Shown here: positions 53,014-62,912 of the stretch, in pieces
How the letters are laid out: the number at the start of each line of letters is the position of its first letter
Position numbering within the stretch: position 1 is the stretch's first letter
Assembly: GCF_020829665.1 (NCBI RefSeq)
Contig: NZ_JAIVFT010000006.1
Location: forward strand, 186,001-250,000
From: Nostoc sp. CHAB 5824
GTDB lineage: Bacteria > Cyanobacteriota > Cyanobacteriia > Cyanobacteriales > Nostocaceae
Length of the DNA stretch: 64,000 nt
Direction: 5' to 3'
Notes under the pieces: model-generated
Databases searched by the model: none
Seen by the model: only the letters and a program-made list of their open reading frames with translations
Told to the model about the DNA's origin: nothing
Position numbers and translations under genes: made by a program

Positions 53014-54063
53014 ATGGCTAAAGCGCCAGATTCTTTAGATTTATCTACCTACGATGCTACAGACAAATCCCTAGATCGTGATTGTACAACCTTATCTCGT
53101 CACGTCTTACAGCAACTTCAGAGTTTTTCGCCAGATGCACAGGATTTAAGTGCGCTGATGAATCGCATCGCCCTTGCAGGTAAACTCGTTGCTCGCCGCA
53201 TGAGTCGCGCTGGCTTAATGGAAGGTGTTCTTGGTTTTACTGGGGAAGTTAATGTGCAAGGAGAATCCGTCAAAAAGATGGATGTCTATGCCAATGATGT
53301 ATTTATCTCAGTTTTTAAGCAAAGCGGCTTAGTCTGTCGCCTAGCTTCTGAGGAAATGGAAAAACCCTACTATATCCCGGAAAATTGCCCTATTGGTCGC
53401 TATACGCTGTTGTATGACCCAATTGATGGCTCATCCAACACTGATAATAATCTCAGCTTGGGTTCTATTTTTGCCATTCGCCAACAAGAAGGAACTGATA
53501 GCGATGGTAAGGCAACTGACCTCCTCACCAATGGGCGTAAGCAACTCGCTGCCGGATACATCCTTTATGGGCCCTGCACGATGTTGGTTTATACTATAGG
53601 TAAGGGCGTTCATTCCTTTGTCCTTGATCCCAGCTTAGGAGAATTTATTCTCACAGAAGAAAATATTCGGATTCCTAAGCACGGTTCTGTTTACAGCGTG
53701 AACGAAGGAAACTTCTGGCAGTGGGAAGAATCGATTCGAGAATACATCCGCTACGTTCATCGCACAGAAGGCTACAGCGCTCGTTATAGCGGCGCAATGG
53801 TGAGCGACATCCATAGAATTTTGGTTCAAGGCGGCGTGTTTCTCTACCCAGGTACAATTCAAAACCCAGAAGGTAAATTGCGCTTGCTTTATGAAACTGC
53901 TCCTCTAGCCTTTTTGATTGAACAAGCAGGTGGTCGTGCCACTACAGGGCTAATGGATATCTTGGATGTAGTACCAAAAAAACTGCATCAGCGTACCCCC
54001 TTAATTATTGGTAGCAAAGAGGATGTAGCAAAGGTGGAGTCTTTTATTCAAAATGGGCACTAG
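53014..54063 (+). CDS. fbp: Class I fructose-1,6-bisphosphatase
   Basis: The enzyme hydrolyses fructose-1,6-bisphosphate in gluconeogenesis and the Calvin cycle. From the ATG at 53014 the product is 349 residues, the normal length ([10 protein letters not shown]...). The metal and active-site block [20 protein letters not shown] is clear, with [40 protein letters not shown] and [20 protein letters not shown] as further class I markers. The open frame extends 50 codons upstream to 52864, but those residues are not enzyme-like. It is the first gene of fbp-tal-zwf-opcA, a cluster known from Nostoc and Anabaena. Confidence 0.96.
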   Translation: MAKAPDSLDLSTYDATDKSLDRDCTTLSRHVLQQLQSFSPDAQDLSALMNRIALAGKLVARRMSRAGLMEGVLGFTGEVNVQGESVKKMDVYANDVFISVFKQSGLVCRLASEEMEKPYYIPENCPIGRYTLLYDPIDGSSNTDNNLSLGSIFAIRQQEGTDSDGKATDLLTNGRKQLAAGYILYGPCTMLVYTIGKGVHSFVLDPSLGEFILTEENIRIPKHGSVYSVNEGNFWQWEESIREYIRYVHRTEGYSARYSGAMVSDIHRILVQGGVFLYPGTIQNPEGKLRLLYETAPLAFLIEQAGGRATTGLMDILDVVPKKLHQRTPLIIGSKEDVAKVESFIQNGH

Positions 54064-54397
54064 TGTAGAAAGGCACGATTTAGGAGAAAATAAAGCTTGT
54101 AAATAAAGCTTTTTAAATTTCAACTGGATAGTTATTTTTGCCATGCTGTACTAAAAGACGGTAACAAAAGCATCAAGGATGCGTCTAGCATCTGCCATTA
54201 ATTAAGAGTTAATCATGGTGATTTAGGATTGGGAATGCAGAATAGCGCTTCTTGAAGATGTATTAAAGATTATCTCAGCTGGCCGATGCGATAAGTGATT
54301 GGCAACGCCACAATTCAAAAGTAACCATCAAATTTATGATGGGTTTTGCCAGCTTATTTAGAAACATCACTATACAGGAGTGACACAAATTAGAGCT

Positions 54398-55543
54398 ATG
54401 TCTACCAATCATCTACTAGAAATTAACCAATACGGTCAAAGTATCTGGATGGATAATTTGAGCCGTGACATTATTCAATCAGGCGAACTCAAAGACCTAG
54501 TTGAAAATCAAGGTATCTCTGGGATTACCTCTAACCCAGCTATCTTTGAAAAAGCGATCGCAGGTAACGTCATTTATGATGCTGATATCGAAACCGCAGT
54601 TCGTGCTAACTTACCGACAGACAAAATTTACGAATCGCTAGTTTTTGCAGATATCCGTTATGCATGTGATATTTTACGCCCTGTTTATAAAGCCTCGAAT
54701 AGACTAGATGGTTATGTGAGTATCGAAGTCCCACCATCTATCGCCCATGATACTGAAGCAACTATAACCGAAGCCCGGCGCTATTTCCAAGAAATTGGTC
54801 GGGAAAATCTGATGATTAAAATTCCTGGTACAGAGCCTGGTCTACCAGCAGTAGAGCAGGTAATAGCCGAAGGGATGAATGTTAACATTACGTTGCTGTT
54901 TTCTGTAGAAAGCTACGTAAACACAGCTTGGGCTTATATTCGTGGCTTAGAAAAACGGCTAGCTGAGGGTAAAGACATCAGTAGAATTGCTTCAGTCGCT
55001 AGCTTCTTCCTCAGCCGGATCGATAGTAACATTGACGCCAAAATTGATGCTAAGTTGAAAAAAGGCGTTGATGATATTTCCGTGGAAGCAAAGCTAAGAG
55101 CTGTTAAAGGAAAAGTAGCGATCGCTAACGCTAAAATTGCGTACCAGGAATATAAGAAAATTATCGAGAGCGATCGTTGGCAAGCTTTAGCAGCAAAAGG
55201 GGGCACAGTGCAGCGGCTACTTTGGGCTAGTACCAGCACCAAAGATCCCAACTACAACGACGTGATGTATATCGAAGAGTTGGTAGGCCCTGATACCGTT
55301 AACACCGTACCACCAGCAACGATTAAGGCTTGTGCCGATCATTGTAACGTAGGCGATCGCTTAGAAACAGATGTAGATAAAGCTTACACGCTGATCGAAA
55401 ACCTCAAAGATCCGGACATCAACATCGATCTCCATGCCGTAATGGATGAACTGTTAGTTGAAGGTATTGACAAGTTTATCCAGCCCTTCCAGTCCTTGAT
55501 GAACTCTTTAGAAGAAAAGATCAAGGTATTGTCGCCAGTGTAG
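54398..55543 (+). CDS. tal: Transaldolase
   Basis: Transaldolase moves a three-carbon unit between sugar phosphates in the pentose phosphate pathway. The protein (381 residues from 54398) has NQYGQSIWMDNLSRDIIQSG, GISGITSNPAIFEKAIAGN, the Schiff-base lysine in NLMIKIPGTEPGLPAVEQ, and MNVNITLLFSVESYVNTAW. It is the long cyanobacterial/actinobacterial type (TalB-like, TAL subfamily with ASTSTKDPNYNDVMYIEEL). The frame is open from a GTG at 54380, which has an AGGAG on top of it; the ATG at 54398 gives the conserved MSTNHLLEI opening. It lies 334 bases after fbp. Confidence 0.95.
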   Translation: MSTNHLLEINQYGQSIWMDNLSRDIIQSGELKDLVENQGISGITSNPAIFEKAIAGNVIYDADIETAVRANLPTDKIYESLVFADIRYACDILRPVYKASNRLDGYVSIEVPPSIAHDTEATITEARRYFQEIGRENLMIKIPGTEPGLPAVEQVIAEGMNVNITLLFSVESYVNTAWAYIRGLEKRLAEGKDISRIASVASFFLSRIDSNIDAKIDAKLKKGVDDISVEAKLRAVKGKVAIANAKIAYQEYKKIIESDRWQALAAKGGTVQRLLWASTSTKDPNYNDVMYIEELVGPDTVNTVPPATIKACADHCNVGDRLETDVDKAYTLIENLKDPDINIDLHAVMDELLVEGIDKFIQPFQSLMNSLEEKIKVLSPV

Positions 55544-55551
55544 GGACTGAG

Positions 55552-55675
55552 TATTAGGGACAAGGGGACAAGGGAGACAAGGGGACAAGGAGAATAACCC
55601 ATGCCCAATGCCCAATACCCAATACCCAGTCCCTAATACCCAGTCCCCAATCTCAAAACCCCTAATCCAAAATCC
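55552..55675. repeat. Mixed short tandem repeats between tal and zwf
   Basis: Two runs: ggggacaagg / ggagacaagg units (55552-55590), then cccaatgcccaatacccaat and cccagtcccta units (55600-55652). Such G/A-rich and C/A-rich runs are frequent Nostoc intergenic filler, and here they fill most of the 140-base gap. Confidence 0.85.
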
Positions 55676-55684
55676 GAAATTGTT

Positions 55685-57214
55685 ATGGTCAGTCTGCTAG
55701 AAAATCCCTTGCGCGTTGGTCTGCAACAACAAGGGATGCCCGAACCCCAGATTATAGTCATTTTTGGCGCTTCTGGTGATCTCACCTGGCGCAAACTAGT
55801 GCCAGCACTTTACAAATTGCGGCGAGAACGGCGTATTCCACCAGAAACTACCATTGTCGGCGTGGCACGTCGAGAGTGGAGCCATGACTACTTCCGTGAA
55901 CAAATGCAAAAGGGCATGGAAGAGGCACATCCTGATGTCGATTTAGGGGAACTTTGGCAAGATTTCTCTCAAGGTCTGTTCTACAGTCCTGGGGATATAG
56001 ACAACCCCGAAGGCTACCAGAAACTAAAAACCTTATTGAGTGAATTAGACGAAAAACGGGGCACGCGAGGTAATCGAATGTTCTACCTCTCAGTTGCCCC
56101 CTCATTCTTTCCCGAAGCGATTAAGCAGCTAGGAAGCGGCGGGATGCTAGAAGATCCCTACAAACATCGTCTAGTAGTTGAAAAACCCTTTGGTCGGGAC
56201 TTGGCTTCTGCCCAAAGTCTTAACCAAGTGGTACAGAAATATTGCAAAGAGAATCAAGTATACCGTATTGACCATTACTTAGGTAAAGAAACAGTTCAGA
56301 ATTTGCTGGTGTTTCGCTTTGCCAATGCGATTTTTGAACCCTTGTGGAATCGTCAATTTGTTGACCACGTGCAAATTACTGTGGCAGAAACGGTGGGTGT
56401 GGAAGACCGGGCTGGTTACTATGAAAGTGCCGGCGCACTGCGGGATATGTTGCAAAATCACCTCATGCAACTTTACTGCCTAACAGCGATGGAAGCACCT
56501 AACGCAATGGATGCTGACAGCATCCGCACAGAAAAAGTGAAGGTACTCCAAGCTACTCGTTTAGCTGATGTTCACAATCTGTCGCGGTCAGCAGTCCGTG
56601 GTCAGTACAGTGCTGGTTGGATGAAGGGTCAAGCAGTGCCAGGGTATCGGACAGAACCAGGCGTTGATCCCAACTCCACCACACCCACCTATGTAGCGAT
56701 GAAGTTTTTGGTGGACAACTGGCGCTGGAAAGGTGTTCCTTTCTACTTGCGTACTGGAAAGCGAATGCCGAAAAAAGTCAGTGAGATTGCCATTCACTTC
56801 CGCGAAGTTCCGTCTCGGATGTTCCAATCAGCTGCTCAACAGACAAATGCCAACATTTTGACGATGCGGATTCAGCCAAATGAAGGTATTTCCCTACGTT
56901 TTGATGTCAAAATGCCGGGGGCAGAATTCCGCACTCGTTCCGTTGACATGGACTTTAGCTATGGTTCCTTTGGCATCCAAGCCACATCCGATGCTTATGA
57001 TCGCCTATTCCTTGATTGTATGATGGGCGATCAAACATTGTTCACACGGGCGGATGAAGTAGAAGCAGCTTGGCAAGTTGTAACACCAGCCCTTTCCGTT
57101 TGGGATGCACCCGCCGATCCTACTACTATTCCCCAGTACGAAGCCGGTACTTGGGAACCAGCAGAAGCAGAATTCTTAATTAATCAGGATGGCCGTCGCT
57201 GGCGCAGACTTTAG
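55685..57214 (+). CDS. zwf: Glucose-6-phosphate 1-dehydrogenase
   Basis: The first enzyme of the oxidative pentose phosphate pathway, making NADPH from glucose-6-phosphate. The 509-residue protein has the coenzyme motif [20 protein letters not shown] (about 24-43), the active-site signature [20 protein letters not shown] (near 194-213) and [15 protein letters not shown]. It is complete and of normal length. In heterocystous cyanobacteria this enzyme supplies electrons for nitrogen fixation and is activated by OpcA, encoded 257 bases downstream. The start ATG at 55685 ([13 protein letters not shown]) is the usual one. Confidence 0.97.
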   Translation: MVSLLENPLRVGLQQQGMPEPQIIVIFGASGDLTWRKLVPALYKLRRERRIPPETTIVGVARREWSHDYFREQMQKGMEEAHPDVDLGELWQDFSQGLFYSPGDIDNPEGYQKLKTLLSELDEKRGTRGNRMFYLSVAPSFFPEAIKQLGSGGMLEDPYKHRLVVEKPFGRDLASAQSLNQVVQKYCKENQVYRIDHYLGKETVQNLLVFRFANAIFEPLWNRQFVDHVQITVAETVGVEDRAGYYESAGALRDMLQNHLMQLYCLTAMEAPNAMDADSIRTEKVKVLQATRLADVHNLSRSAVRGQYSAGWMKGQAVPGYRTEPGVDPNSTTPTYVAMKFLVDNWRWKGVPFYLRTGKRMPKKVSEIAIHFREVPSRMFQSAAQQTNANILTMRIQPNEGISLRFDVKMPGAEFRTRSVDMDFSYGSFGIQATSDAYDRLFLDCMMGDQTLFTRADEVEAAWQVVTPALSVWDAPADPTTIPQYEAGTWEPAEAEFLINQDGRRWRRL

Positions 57215-57363
57215 AAAGTGATGAGTTAAAAGCGGAGCCAAAGACGCTCCGCCTCCGGTTGGGAGTGATGAATTATGAGTTATAAATTATGAGTTTTTAA
57301 CTTAAGAATTTGAGTTCTTATAACTTTTAACTTCTAACTCCTAAATTCCAACTCTTGACTTTG

Positions 57364-57420
57364 TACAGACGCGATTAATCGCGCTCTTAACTTTTGTACA
57401 GACGCGATTAATCGCGTCTC
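57364..57420. repeat. Two direct copies of a palindromic repeat between zwf and opcA
   Basis: tacagacgcgattaatcgcg occurs at 57364-57383 and 57397-57416. CGCGATTAATCGCG is a perfect palindrome. The same element lies inside murD (inverted, 23857-23884) and inside the cbiA-type gene (60285-60304). Other repeat phrases (taactcctaa, gagttataaattatgag) fill the rest of the gap from 57215. Confidence 0.9.
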
Positions 57421-57470
57421 TCCTAACTCCCAAATTATTCAACAAACAAAGCTGACAACTCAAAACTACT

Positions 57471-58835
57471 ATGGCTCTCCAAGCTTCTACTATTTATTCA
57501 CTCCAGTCACCGAAAGATATTTCGCTTAACGAAATAGATGCGGAACTGAATCAAATTTGGCAAAGCTACGGTATTACTGGCGAGGACGGTGGACTTCCCA
57601 GTGCTACTAGAGCAACAACATTTACTTTAGTGGTCTACGAACCAGAAGAAACTCAGTATTTGTTGGCTGCTTTGGGATTTTACAATGGTCCAATTGATGG
57701 GATTTTAGGGCCACAGATGGTAGCAGCATTGCAGGAAATGCAAAAGAAATATGGTCTGCCAGAAACTGGAACAGCAACAGTAGAGACTCTGACTGTATTA
57801 CGAGAAGAATTCGCTAAAGGTCAGCGAAGCGGGTCTGGAGGTGAACATCCTACTGGTAGGATGTTAAATAGCGCCAGCCCCAGAATTGCCGATGAAATCG
57901 CCCTCCGCAACCCCTGCCGCATCATTGCCCTATTTCCTATTGCTGGCGAAGATGAAGGGGTTAAGGCTCAAGTTTCTGCCTATTGCCCCATCCAAAAGCA
58001 ATCATCAAGCACACTTATCTGCTGCGAATACATCACTCTCAGTGGTACTGCCGCTGCCTTAGAACGCATCGGTGGCATGATTCCGGCATTATTGATTGGC
58101 GGCTTGCCGAAGTTTCTCTGGTGGAAGGCAACACCAGACCCTAACAACGGTTTATTTAAGCGCCTAGCAGCAGTCTGCAATAATGTCATTGTAGATTCTT
58201 GCAACTTTAACGAGCCAGAAAGTGATTTACTTCACCTACAAGAGTTGGTAGAAACGGGTGTACCTTTAGCTGACTTGAACTGGCGTCGCCTCGCATCATG
58301 GCAGGAATTGACAGCCGAAGCCTACGATTCTCCTCACCGTCGCGCCGCCCTCAAAGAAATTGACCGCGTTACGATTGATTACGAAAAAGGCAACCCCGCT
58401 CAAGCTTTGCTGTTTTTGGGTTGGCTGGCAAGTCGATTGGAATGGCAGCCAGTCTTTTATGAAAAGGAAAGCGGTGATTACGATATCACTCGCATCCGTT
58501 TTATTGCTCAAGATCAGCGACAAGTAGAAGCCGAGTTAGCAGGAGTTCCGGTTGCTGATGTGGGCAATATTATTGGTGATTTGATTGCTCTGCGTCTCAG
58601 TTCGACAAATCCTCAGGCAGACTGTGGTACAGTCATCTGCTCGGAAACTGGTGGTTGTATGCGGATGGAAACCCACGGTGGCGCTCAATCCGCCGGTTTG
58701 TTTCAACAAGTGACTTCACTTTCGGAACAAAAGGCGGAAGCTTTGCTAAGTCAACAGGTGCAACGCTGGGGCCGCGAGTCACTTTTTGAAGAAAGCCTGG
58801 GAGTGACAGCAAATATTTTCAAATTGGCGAATTAA
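57471..58835 (+). CDS. opcA: Glucose-6-phosphate dehydrogenase assembly protein OpcA
   Basis: OpcA is an allosteric effector of glucose-6-phosphate dehydrogenase, redox-regulated through cysteines by thioredoxin in cyanobacteria. The 454-residue protein has a short N-terminal part (PKDISLNEIDAELNQIWQSY), an embedded peptidoglycan-binding-like helical motif (YLLAALGFYNGPIDGILGPQ) and the conserved OpcA body (GGMIPALLIGGLPKFLWWKA, NNVIVDSCNFNEPESDLLHL, LGWLASRLEWQPVFYEKESG). Cysteines occur at several sites (RNPCRI, AYCPIQ, LICCEY, ADCGTVICSETGGC). A strong terminator follows, closing the cluster. Confidence 0.95.
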   Translation: MALQASTIYSLQSPKDISLNEIDAELNQIWQSYGITGEDGGLPSATRATTFTLVVYEPEETQYLLAALGFYNGPIDGILGPQMVAALQEMQKKYGLPETGTATVETLTVLREEFAKGQRSGSGGEHPTGRMLNSASPRIADEIALRNPCRIIALFPIAGEDEGVKAQVSAYCPIQKQSSSTLICCEYITLSGTAAALERIGGMIPALLIGGLPKFLWWKATPDPNNGLFKRLAAVCNNVIVDSCNFNEPESDLLHLQELVETGVPLADLNWRRLASWQELTAEAYDSPHRRAALKEIDRVTIDYEKGNPAQALLFLGWLASRLEWQPVFYEKESGDYDITRIRFIAQDQRQVEAELAGVPVADVGNIIGDLIALRLSSTNPQADCGTVICSETGGCMRMETHGGAQSAGLFQQVTSLSEQKAEALLSQQVQRWGRESLFEESLGVTANIFKLAN

Positions 58836-58854
58836 TTTAGACCTAATCCCCCTA

Positions 58855-58890
58855 CCCCCCTTCCCGCGTCGGGAAGGGGGGAATTTTTTT
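58855..58890 (+). terminator. Strong intrinsic terminator after opcA
   Basis: CCCCCCTTCCCG (58855-58866) pairs perfectly with CGGGAAGGGGGG (58870-58881) around a CGT loop, followed by AATTTTTTT. It starts 20 bases after the opcA stop. Confidence 0.93.
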
Positions 58891-58981
58891 AATTATTAAA
58901 GTGAATGGCAAGGAAAATTTAATTTATAAAGTAGTGAAGATTGTCTATTAAAATATTTTGTATCTTTGTTAAAAAAGAATT

Positions 58982-59242
58982 ATGGAGTTTGAATTTGATC
59001 CTAACAAAAGTGCAATTAATAAAATTAAACATGGCATTTATTTTATTGAAGCACAGAAACTTTGGACAGATGCAAATTTTATTGAAATCCCCGCACGCAC
59101 AACAGATGAGCCTCGGTTTCTAGTTATTGGCAAGATTGCTGGAAAATATTGGTCAGCAGTCATTACTTATCGTAGTGATAAAATAAGAATTATTTCTATT
59201 CGTCGCTCTCGTGCTGAAGAGGTAAATATTTATGAAAGCTGA
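58982..59242 (+). CDS. brnT: BrnT family toxin
   Basis: The 86-residue protein matches BrnT, an RNase-fold toxin: MEFEFDPNKSAINKIKHGI (the FxWDxxK-N-KHGI-type opening), FIEAQKLWTDANFIEIPART, a middle strand RFLVIGKIAGKYWSAVITYR and the closing IRIISIRRSRAEEVNIYES, which holds the basic catalytic residues. It overlaps the next gene by 11 bases; that gene encodes its likely antitoxin. An ATG at 58982 is the natural start. Together they form a type II toxin-antitoxin module. Confidence 0.92.
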   Translation: MEFEFDPNKSAINKIKHGIYFIEAQKLWTDANFIEIPARTTDEPRFLVIGKIAGKYWSAVITYRSDKIRIISIRRSRAEEVNIYES

Positions 59243-59462
59243 AGAATTTGATGCTAAGTTCGATAATGGAGAAGATATTACGGAGTTTATAGACTTATCT
59301 AACGCACATCACCCAGGCTATGAGCAAAAAAGAGTTAATATTGACTTTCCCCTTTGGATGATTGAAGCTTTAGAACATGAAGCCAAGCGTTTAGGAGTGA
59401 CATCTGATTCTATTATTAAATTCTGGCTGGCTGAACGTCTTGATAAAATTATTACTGATTAG
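59232..59462 (+). CDS. brnA: BrnA/CopG-type antitoxin
   Basis: The 76-residue protein has an acidic N-terminal part (EEFDAKFDNGEDITEFID), which would wrap the toxin, and a C-terminal ribbon-helix-helix-like part (KRVNIDFPLWMIEALEHEAK, RLGVTSDSIIKFWLAERLD). This is the normal order for BrnA/CopG-like partners of BrnT. The start overlaps brnT by 11 bases. It should repress its own promoter with BrnT; no operator was identified by eye. Confidence 0.88.
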   Translation: MKAEEFDAKFDNGEDITEFIDLSNAHHPGYEQKRVNIDFPLWMIEALEHEAKRLGVTSDSIIKFWLAERLDKIITD

Positions 59463-59576
59463 CATAAAAACAATGATGTTCATAAAATAAATAATTCAAT
59501 ATTTTTGTTTGACTTTGATTTAATTTAATCTTACTAACATAGCTGACTATTTAGTTTAACCAATCAACAATTATCC

Positions 59577-60980
59577 ATGTCTGTAATCATTGCTGGAGAA
59601 CGTAGTGGGGTGGGCAAGACAACAGTTACGCTCACCCTTTTAGCATCTTTACGTCGTCGCGATCGCCTGGTGCAATCTTTCAAAGTAGGCCCAGACTACA
59701 TTGATCCGATGTTTCATCAACATGTAACTGGTCGTCCTTGTCGCAATCTAGACCCTGTACTTACTTCTGAAGCCTATGTTCAGCAATGTTTTGCCCGTCA
59801 TAGTCAACTAAGTGAATATGCCCTAGTAGAAGGGGTAATGGGATTATTTGACGGAATTGGGCATGGGCAAGAAAAGCAAAAATCAACTGATTTTGCGAGT
59901 ACGGCACACATCGCACGGCTTTTAGATTTACCTGTGGTGTTGGTGATTGATTGTAGTCGTTTATCTGGTTCTGTGGCTGCGATCGCTCACGGCTACCAAT
60001 CTTTTGATCCCCGAATTAAAATAGCTGGGGTAGTATTAAATCGGGTGGGAAGCGATCGCCATCTCTCTTTACTCAAAGATTCCCTAGAACCCTTGCAATT
60101 AGCTATTCTCGGCGTACTGCGGCGTCAGGATAACATCACAGTTCCCGATCGCCATTTGGGTTTAGTACCCACAGCCGAACTTCCCGAACTCAATGCTTTA
60201 ATTAATCGCCTTGCCGATTTAGGAGATACTTGCTTTGATTGGCAATGCTTATTACCTTTATTAAAATCAGAACCACTCCCCACTACAGACGCGATTAATC
60301 GCGTTCCCTACTCCTCATCCCCTCCATCCTCAGTCAGGATTGCAGTAGCGCGCGATCGCGCTTTTAATTTCTACTACCAAGATAATCTTGATTTGCTGCA
60401 ACAACTTGGTGCAGAACTGGTTTTCTGGAGTCCATTAGAAGATGCTGCAATACCAAAAGATGTGCAAGGAATGTATTTTGGTGGTGGTTTCCCAGAAGTT
60501 TTTGCCCAGCAACTAGCAGAAAACACCAGCGTTCGTGATGCAGTGAAAACAGCGATTCTTCAAGGAATGCCTGCGATCGCTGAATGCGGGGGGTTAATGT
60601 ATTTATGTGAGCAAATTCTCGATTTTGAGGGAAAATCTTGGTCGATGGCGGGAGTTTTACCGACATCTGCTGTAATGGGTGGGCGTTTAACTTTGGGCTA
60701 TCGTCGTGCAGTAGCGTTGCAAGATAATCTGTTAGTGAAGGCAGGTACAACTGTTTACGGACATGAGTTTCATCGTTCCCATTTAACCTTAACTCCTACT
60801 CAGCCCCTATTTGAAACTTCTCGCTACGATTGTGACCAAAATATGGGATGCGAGGGATGGGGTTTACCTACAAATGTTTATGCTTCTTATGTTCATTTGC
60901 ACTGGGGAGAAAGTAGAAAAATTCCTCAGCAGTTTCTTAAAAAATGTCTGGAAGTAGCATCTTCAGGAACATGGATTTAA
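59577..60980 (+). CDS. cbiA: Cobyrinate a,c-diamide synthase
   Basis: The enzyme amidates the a and c side chains of cobyrinic acid with glutamine and ATP in B12 synthesis (also called CobB in the aerobic nomenclature). The 467-residue protein has the ATP loop IAGERSGVGKTTVTLTLLAS (residues 5-24), VGPDYIDPMFHQHVTGRPCR, YALVEGVMGLFDG and the glutaminase part MPAIAECGGLMYLCEQILD, with the catalytic-type Cys, and TTVYGHEFHRSHL (His). Residues about 237-247 (TDAINRVPYSSSP) come from a dispersed repeat in the linker between the two domains. Start ATG at 59577 (MSVIIAGERSG). Confidence 0.95.
   Translation: MSVIIAGERSGVGKTTVTLTLLASLRRRDRLVQSFKVGPDYIDPMFHQHVTGRPCRNLDPVLTSEAYVQQCFARHSQLSEYALVEGVMGLFDGIGHGQEKQKSTDFASTAHIARLLDLPVVLVIDCSRLSGSVAAIAHGYQSFDPRIKIAGVVLNRVGSDRHLSLLKDSLEPLQLAILGVLRRQDNITVPDRHLGLVPTAELPELNALINRLADLGDTCFDWQCLLPLLKSEPLPTTDAINRVPYSSSPPSSVRIAVARDRAFNFYYQDNLDLLQQLGAELVFWSPLEDAAIPKDVQGMYFGGGFPEVFAQQLAENTSVRDAVKTAILQGMPAIAECGGLMYLCEQILDFEGKSWSMAGVLPTSAVMGGRLTLGYRRAVALQDNLLVKAGTTVYGHEFHRSHLTLTPTQPLFETSRYDCDQNMGCEGWGLPTNVYASYVHLHWGESRKIPQQFLKKCLEVASSGTWI
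60285..60304. repeat. Palindromic repeat inserted in frame in cbiA
   Basis: tacagacgcgattaatcgcg reads as the codons for TDAINR. It is the same element and the same reading frame as the copy in murD (which gives TDAINRV) and matches the two copies at 57364-57420. It sits in the interdomain linker. Confidence 0.92.
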
Positions 60981-61209
60981 GCCAGCACCAAGTAACCACG
61001 TCTAGAAATTCTCTTAGTACAGCATTTCATTAATTCGTAGCGAATTAAATTTGGCAATACCCTACAATATTAATGAATCAGGATGCATTGTGAAGCGTCG
61101 GTTGTCACTAAAGCAAAACTTACAGGTTATGCGTTGCCAAGTACTGTCTTACTACCTGACCACGGCGATGCTAGATTCCTTACTTTTACGCTGACTAACA
61201 ATAAATTTC
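60981..61209. other. Intergenic region after cbiA
   Basis: No gene is visible. A short inverted motif, tcattaattcgtagcgaatta (about 61027-61047), occurs near the middle. The next gene lies on the minus strand. Confidence 0.35.
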
Positions 61210-61665
61210 CTAACATTTATAAACACTACCATTATTAATATCTCTTTCAGCTTTAAAAATGTTTTCAAAAGCATAAAGATTGAAAATTGTCTTATGTTCT
61301 CGATACTGATGATTATCTCCACAACCTACCTGAATATCATCAATAGACCAGTTAGCAAAACCGATGCCCTTAGAGTCCTTTAGAACTATCCGTATTCCCG
61401 GCATTTGAGTTGTTCCTGTCCTCCAACCTCTGGAAGTAATGTAATAAGACAAAGTTGCTTGAAATTGGTTATTAGTGGACTTGATTAAAATCAATTTCAT
61501 GTCATCCAAAACAAAATGTTCTTGACCTCTATCAAGTACATTTCTCAAGATACATCTATTGTTCCATTTATTAATTTTGCTGGATGAGTCTGGAGTTTCT
61601 ATAGGTTTAGAAGATTCTAACCTCTCATCACAACAAGTTGTTGCTTGTTCTTGAGTAGTACTCAT
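61210..61665 (-). CDS. Hypothetical soluble protein
   Basis: I do not recognise this 151-residue protein. The first 35 residues are Ser/Thr-rich and look disordered (TTQEQATTCCDERLESSKPI). The rest is a strand-rich domain (LDDMKLILIKSTNNQFQATL, SRGWRTGTTQMPGIRIVL, IGFANWSIDDIQVGCGDNHQ) and it ends with Cys (SVYKC). There is no membrane segment. It may be in one transcript with nothing else: the cNMP-binding gene upstream starts 594 bases away on the same strand and ends 126 bases before it. Confidence 0.55.
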   Translation of the reverse strand: MSTTQEQATTCCDERLESSKPIETPDSSSKINKWNNRCILRNVLDRGQEHFVLDDMKLILIKSTNNQFQATLSYYITSRGWRTGTTQMPGIRIVLKDSKGIGFANWSIDDIQVGCGDNHQYREHKTIFNLYAFENIFKAERDINNGSVYKC

Positions 61666-61791
61666 ATTGATTTCACATCCATCTATTAAAAGTGTTGAGA
61701 TAAGCGACTGTAATCTTACCTCAATAAGGTGTTTTGTCGATAGGATTCTTAATAAGTTGCTATAAATTAGCGTCAGTTCAACCCCTATTTA

Positions 61792-62259
61792 TTACTCTCT
61801 GCTCAAAGCCCCCGGATTTGTCCGTGGGGAATTCGTTACATTCATATCGTCATTCAACTTGCGGATCAGACGGGATAACTCACGAATGATATTTACCGCA
61901 ATTTCAGGAGTTTCTTCAATTGCATCATACAGCTGCTCTTGGGTCAATTCCAAAAATTCGCAAGGTTCCAAAGTCGTTGCAGTGGCGGAGCGAGGTTGTG
62001 TATCAAATACTGCCATCTCGCCAAAGTATTTTCCCTGTTCCACCTCTGCAAGTTGTTTATTGCCGATGTGAACTTTAACTCGCCCTGACACAACAATATA
62101 GAGCGATCGCCCTTCTTCTCCCTGGCGAAAAATGGTGTAATTAGCTGGAAATGACAATTCGTTCATTACTGAAGTGAGCCGCACAATAAAATCATCCCGC
62201 AATTCCTTAAAAATTGGGACTCGCCGGACAAATAATAAACGGTCAACACTGGTTAGCAT
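61792..62259 (-). CDS. Cyclic nucleotide-binding domain protein without HTH
   Basis: The 155-residue protein is a single cNMP-binding domain: VPIFKELRDDFIVRLTSVMN, FRQGEEGRSLYIVVSGRVKV and the phosphate-binding cassette QGKYFGEMAVFDTQPRSATA, where FGEMAxxxxxPRSA matches the usual FGExALL...RxA. A C-terminal helix (TPEIAVNIIRELSRLIRKLN) follows, but no winged-helix DNA-binding domain, so it is not a complete Crp/Fnr regulator. It probably signals by binding another protein. The 653-base region upstream (to 62912) is filled with repeats. Confidence 0.85.
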   Translation of the reverse strand: MLTSVDRLLFVRRVPIFKELRDDFIVRLTSVMNELSFPANYTIFRQGEEGRSLYIVVSGRVKVHIGNKQLAEVEQGKYFGEMAVFDTQPRSATATTLEPCEFLELTQEQLYDAIEETPEIAVNIIRELSRLIRKLNDDMNVTNSPRTNPGALSRE

Positions 62260-62912
62260 AATTACAAGTTAAATATCAAACATTAGTGTAAATTTTAAAA
62301 CCGAAACTAGAGCGCGATTAGTCATATTAACCGATGTTGAAGGCTAGCCGTCAAGAATATCTTAAATACCGACAGAAAACCACTTAGCATTTCTTCAATA
62401 AGAGGGATACCTACGGCGGTAAACTACGCACAGAAGCTTCTCAAACAGTAGCTCAGTATTAGGTATTCTCTTATTCCCATGCTTTGCATAGGAATTGGGT
62501 GATTAGGAGTTGCTGCTTCCAGTCAGACATTGAGTCAGAGTCTCAATGAATGCATTCCCATGCGGAGCATAGGAACGAGGAAATGGGTAGAAAACCCAAA
62601 ACACATGGTTCAGTTATTAATCACTTTTATTTATCGTTTTAAAAAACAAGAGTATTTGCTCTTATTTGGTTGCAAGCCATAATATTGAGTTCATGAGTTC
62701 CCAAGGTACCTTGCTAAGAAATCACCAGTTTCTAGAAGCGTAGTTTACCGCCGTAGGCATCGCCTCCAAAAACTAGGCAACTGGCTGATGACTAGCGAAC
62801 CTAGATTGGTTGTCGTTTGGTAAAACAGCCACAAAATCTTCTGACCTGCGCTCACATCGACGAGCAGAGAAGGACTAGGACAAACAGCATTGAATTATCG
62901 TGAGCAACAATT
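62260..62912. repeat. Intergenic region with inverted dispersed repeats
   Basis: A copy of the repeat gatacctacggcggtaaact (62406-62430) and its inverted partner gcgtagtttaccgccgtagg (62739-62758) flank about 310 bases. Between them are two copies of a motif of the form tcccatgc-nnn-gcatagga (about 62476-62493 and 62556-62573). No gene is visible. The region should hold the promoters of the divergent cNMP-binding and CadD-type genes. Confidence 0.75.
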
